Both the position numbers and the translations under genes were made by a program. The notes under the pieces are model-generated. The model worked only from the letters and a program-made list of their open reading frames with translations, made no database searches and had not been told where the DNA came from. Positions 20,507-22,600 of a stretch of 22,600 nt of DNA are shown here, piece by piece. The first letter of the stretch is position 1; each line of letters begins with the position of its first letter. This DNA comes from DATKEH01 sp035546355. Its GTDB lineage: Bacteria; Acidobacteriota; Thermoanaerobaculia; Multivoradales; JAIOJS01. The stretch is taken from positions 1-22,600 of the forward strand of contig DATKEH010000010.1 in assembly GCA_035546355.1 (NCBI GenBank), written 5' to 3'.

Positions 20507-22600
20507 TCACCGCCGTCGCGGCAGCGGCAACTCCCGGCGCACCGTCGGCAGGCAGCGGAAGGCGTCGCAGGCCTGGTAGACGACGCGCAGCGCCGCCGGC
20601 TCGGGCCCGGTGACGCGTACCTCCCCGGTGATCGCCACCGCGCCGCGCAGGGCAGCGACCTGCTCGTCGCCGACCAGCACCGGCTCGGGATCCGGATAGC
20701 GAACCTCGCGCAGCTCGCACCCGACCCCCTCGACGCGGGTCGGCACGAACACCTCCTCCGCCACCGGGTTGGGGTGGAGGCGCCAACCCGGCGCGACCTC
20801 GAGCAGGACACGGAACGCCTGCCAGCGGGGCTCCTCCTCCGCTCCTCCCGGGTCCTTCGCCGGCTCCTCGCCGGGCAGGGTGAGCCGCAGCGCCACCGCA
20901 TCTTCCGCCTCCAGCAGCAGATCCTCGTGCGGCGCCGCCTTGCTGGCGACCTCCGCCGCTCCTCCTGCCGCCGGCGCCGCCTCCTCGCCGCTCAGGTGGT
21001 GGTAGCGCGCGACCGCCAGGGCCAGCGCCCGCGCCGCCGCCGGCTGCCCTTCGAGCAGGGGCGTGAAGGCGCGCAGCGCTCGCTCCGCCTGCTGGCGCCA
21101 CTCCCCCTCGCCGGTGCGCTCGGCCAGCTCCAGCAGGTTGAGCACCGCCACCGCGTTGGGCGCCGGCACCGCGCCGTCGAAGACGTCCCGGCTGCGAAAC
21201 AGCAGGTCGGGGCGCTCGGCGGCAGCGTAGAAACCGCCCTCCGGGTGCGCCAGCCGCGCCGTCTGCTCGCGCGTCAGCTCGATCGCCGCCTGCAGCCAGC
21301 GGCCGGCGGCGGTGGCGCGATGCAGCCCCAGCAGCCCATGGGTCAGGAAGGAGTAGTCGGCGAGGAACGCCCCCACCTCGCCGCGGCCCCCTCGCCAGGC
21401 GTGCAGCAGCCTGCCGTCGGCTGTACGCAGCGTGGACAGCACGAAGTCGGCGGCCCCCTCCGCCAGCCGCAGCCACCGCGGCTCCGCCACCGCCTCGGCG
21501 GCCGCCGCCAGCCCGGCGATCGCCAGGCCGTTCCAGTCGGCCAGCACCTTGTCGTCGGTGAGCGGGCGCTCGCGCTGCTCACGGGCGGCGAGCAGCCGCA
21601 GCCGCAGCGGCTCCATCTGGGCCAGGAGCTGCCCGCGGGTGGTGCGCCGCCGCTCCGCCTGCTCGGCCAGCGGCCGCGGCAGGTGCAGCACGTAGTGCGT
21701 CCCCTCGAAGAACGGCGGTCCGGCGAACCCCAGCAGCGGCGCCAGGAAGGCCGCGTCCTCCACCCCGAGCACGCCGTCGATCTCCTCGTCGGTCCACACG
21801 TAGAAGGCGCCCTCGTGGCCGTGGGTCTCGGCGTCGACGGCGCTCCAGAAGGCGCCCTCCGGCGCTCGCATCTCGCGCTCGAGCCAGCCCACGGTCTCAC
21901 TCACGACGCGGGCGTGCTCGGGCTCGCCGCCGGCGGCGAAGGCGCGAGCGTAGACCTCGAGCAGCAGGCCGTTGTCGTAGAGCATCTTCTCGAAGTGCGG
22001 CACCTTCCACTCGCGGTCGGTGGCGTAGCGGTGGAAGCCGCCGCCGAGCTGGTCGTAGATGCCACCGCGGGCCATGCGGTCGAGGGTGGTGTCGAGCATC
22101 GTCCGGGACTTGGAGTCCGCCGTCCGCTCGAGCAGCAGCAGGAGGTTCGACGGCGTCGGGAACTTGGGCGCGCCGCCGAAGCCGCCCCAGGCGGCGTCGA
22201 AGCGCTGCTCGAGGCTGCGCACGGCCTCGGCGACCCCGTCGCGGCCCGCCACCCGCTCGGCCGGCTCGAAGCGCTGCTCGAGGTAGCGCCGCATGGCGCT
22301 CGCCACCTCCTCGGCCTGCCGCCGCACCTCGTCGCGGCGCACCTGCCAGGCCTCGTGTACCCCCTCGAGAATGGCCGGGAAGCTGGTCATGCCCCGCCGC
22401 TCGTCCGGCGGGAAGTAGGTGCCGCAGAAGAACGGCTTCAGCTCCGGGGTGAGGAACACCGAGTTGGGCCAGCCGCCGTGGCCGGTCATCAGCTGCGTGG
22501 CCAGCATGTAGACCTCGTCGAGGTCGGGGCGCTCCTCGCGGTCCACCTTGACGTTGACGAAGTGCTCGCTCATGGCGGCGGCGATGCCGGGGTGGGAGAA
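20507..22600 (-). CDS. DUF255 thioredoxin-like / YyaL-family protein with C-terminal DsbD-N-like domain (5' end outside window)
   Basis: The frame is open to the window edge (FSHPGIAAA precedes the first in-window Met at 22573), so the start lies beyond 22600. The first residues (FVNVKVDREERPDLDEVYML, then GHGGWPNSVFLTPELKPFF and GTYFPP) are the thioredoxin-fold DUF255 domain; its CxxC motif would lie upstream of the window. The middle is an alpha-barrel like the six-hairpin glycosidase fold, with GGAPKFPTPSNLLLLL, GGIYDQLGGGFHRYATDREW, VPHFEKMLYDN and DAETHGHEGAFYVW, all typical of YyaL/SPATA20 proteins. Unusually, the last ~105 residues (EVAPGWRLHPNPVAEEVFVP ... VVYQACDAFRCLPTVRRELP) resemble the N-terminal domain of DsbD, including the YQ-C-x4-C motif that accepts electrons in that family. 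A redox role is inferred. The substrate is unknown. Confidence 0.88.
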   Translation of the reverse strand, partial: FSHPGIAAAMSEHFVNVKVDREERPDLDEVYMLATQLMTGHGGWPNSVFLTPELKPFFCGTYFPPDERRGMTSFPAILEGVHEAWQVRRDEVRRQAEEVASAMRRYLEQRFEPAERVAGRDGVAEAVRSLEQRFDAAWGGFGGAPKFPTPSNLLLLLERTADSKSRTMLDTTLDRMARGGIYDQLGGGFHRYATDREWKVPHFEKMLYDNGLLLEVYARAFAAGGEPEHARVVSETVGWLEREMRAPEGAFWSAVDAETHGHEGAFYVWTDEEIDGVLGVEDAAFLAPLLGFAGPPFFEGTHYVLHLPRPLAEQAERRRTTRGQLLAQMEPLRLRLLAAREQRERPLTDDKVLADWNGLAIAGLAAAAEAVAEPRWLRLAEGAADFVLSTLRTADGRLLHAWRGGRGEVGAFLADYSFLTHGLLGLHRATAAGRWLQAAIELTREQTARLAHPEGGFYAAAERPDLLFRSRDVFDGAVPAPNAVAVLNLLELAERTGEGEWRQQAERALRAFTPLLEGQPAAARALALAVARYHHLSGEEAAPAAGGAAEVASKAAPHEDLLLEAEDAVALRLTLPGEEPAKDPGGAEEEPRWQAFRVLLEVAPGWRLHPNPVAEEVFVPTRVEGVGCELREVRYPDPEPVLVGDEQVAALRGAVAITGEVRVTGPEPAALRVVYQACDAFRCLPTVRRELPLPRRR

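Noticed and set aside
1..22600. CRISPR arrays, tRNA or rRNA genes
   Set aside because: No evenly spaced direct repeats and no tRNA-like cloverleaf or rRNA sequence were recognised by eye. A tRNAscan/Infernal run would be needed to be certain.

Overview
This is a GC-rich bacterial chromosome segment with long coding stretches and strongly GC-biased third codon positions. The gene set is a fused alpha/beta 2-oxoacid dehydrogenase E1 of the Bacteroidetes/Acidobacteria type, a DUF4097 beta-solenoid protein, an amt-glnK pair, a DUF255 thioredoxin protein, large WD40 proteins and decayed IS91/IS630 elements. It suggests an Acidobacteriota-like organism, but this rests on gene content and base composition only, and no rRNA or other phylogenetic marker is present.

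The window has two halves. Bases 1 to about 8,100 are a degraded, transposon-scarred region. It holds three independently decayed copies of one IS91-family element (about 1-1173, 4181-4524 and 7621-8048) and an IS630-family C-terminal remnant (5597-5767). Between them lie an intact 767-residue WD40 protein (1590-3893), the first 26 codons of a translationally coupled WD40 paralogue (1513-1593), and the C-terminal end of another WD40/carboxypeptidase-regulatory-like protein fused to a transposase fragment (7027-7620). There is also a secreted protein of unknown function cut by IS91 (4468-5571), a small four-helix membrane protein (5787-6305) and a secreted protein with a transthyretin-like fold (6443-7012).

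Bases 8,106 to 22,600 are an ordinary, compact chromosomal region. In order: fused 2-oxoacid dehydrogenase E1 (-), PAS hybrid histidine kinase with receiver (-), divergent ECF-like sigma factor (+), FdhD (-) directly downstream of a PaaZ/BoxD-type aldehyde dehydrogenase (-), divergent DUF4097 beta-solenoid protein (+), MarR regulator plus HD-domain phosphohydrolase operon (-), ammonium transporter plus P-II operon (-), a small DUF2007 protein (-), and a DUF255 thioredoxin-like protein with a C-terminal DsbD-N-like domain (-), whose 5' end lies beyond the window.

The most unusual signal is a pair of intergenic structured repeats, at 1238-1425 and 19850-20068. Each has conserved linker blocks and a conserved middle stem. 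The outer and inner stems differ in sequence between the copies but stay complementary in both, a covariation-like pattern expected of a structured RNA or a fold-back repeat family. A second recurring signal is a TATCAT/TATCCT/TAAGAT hexamer 6-9 bases before several start codons, consistent with leaderless transcripts.
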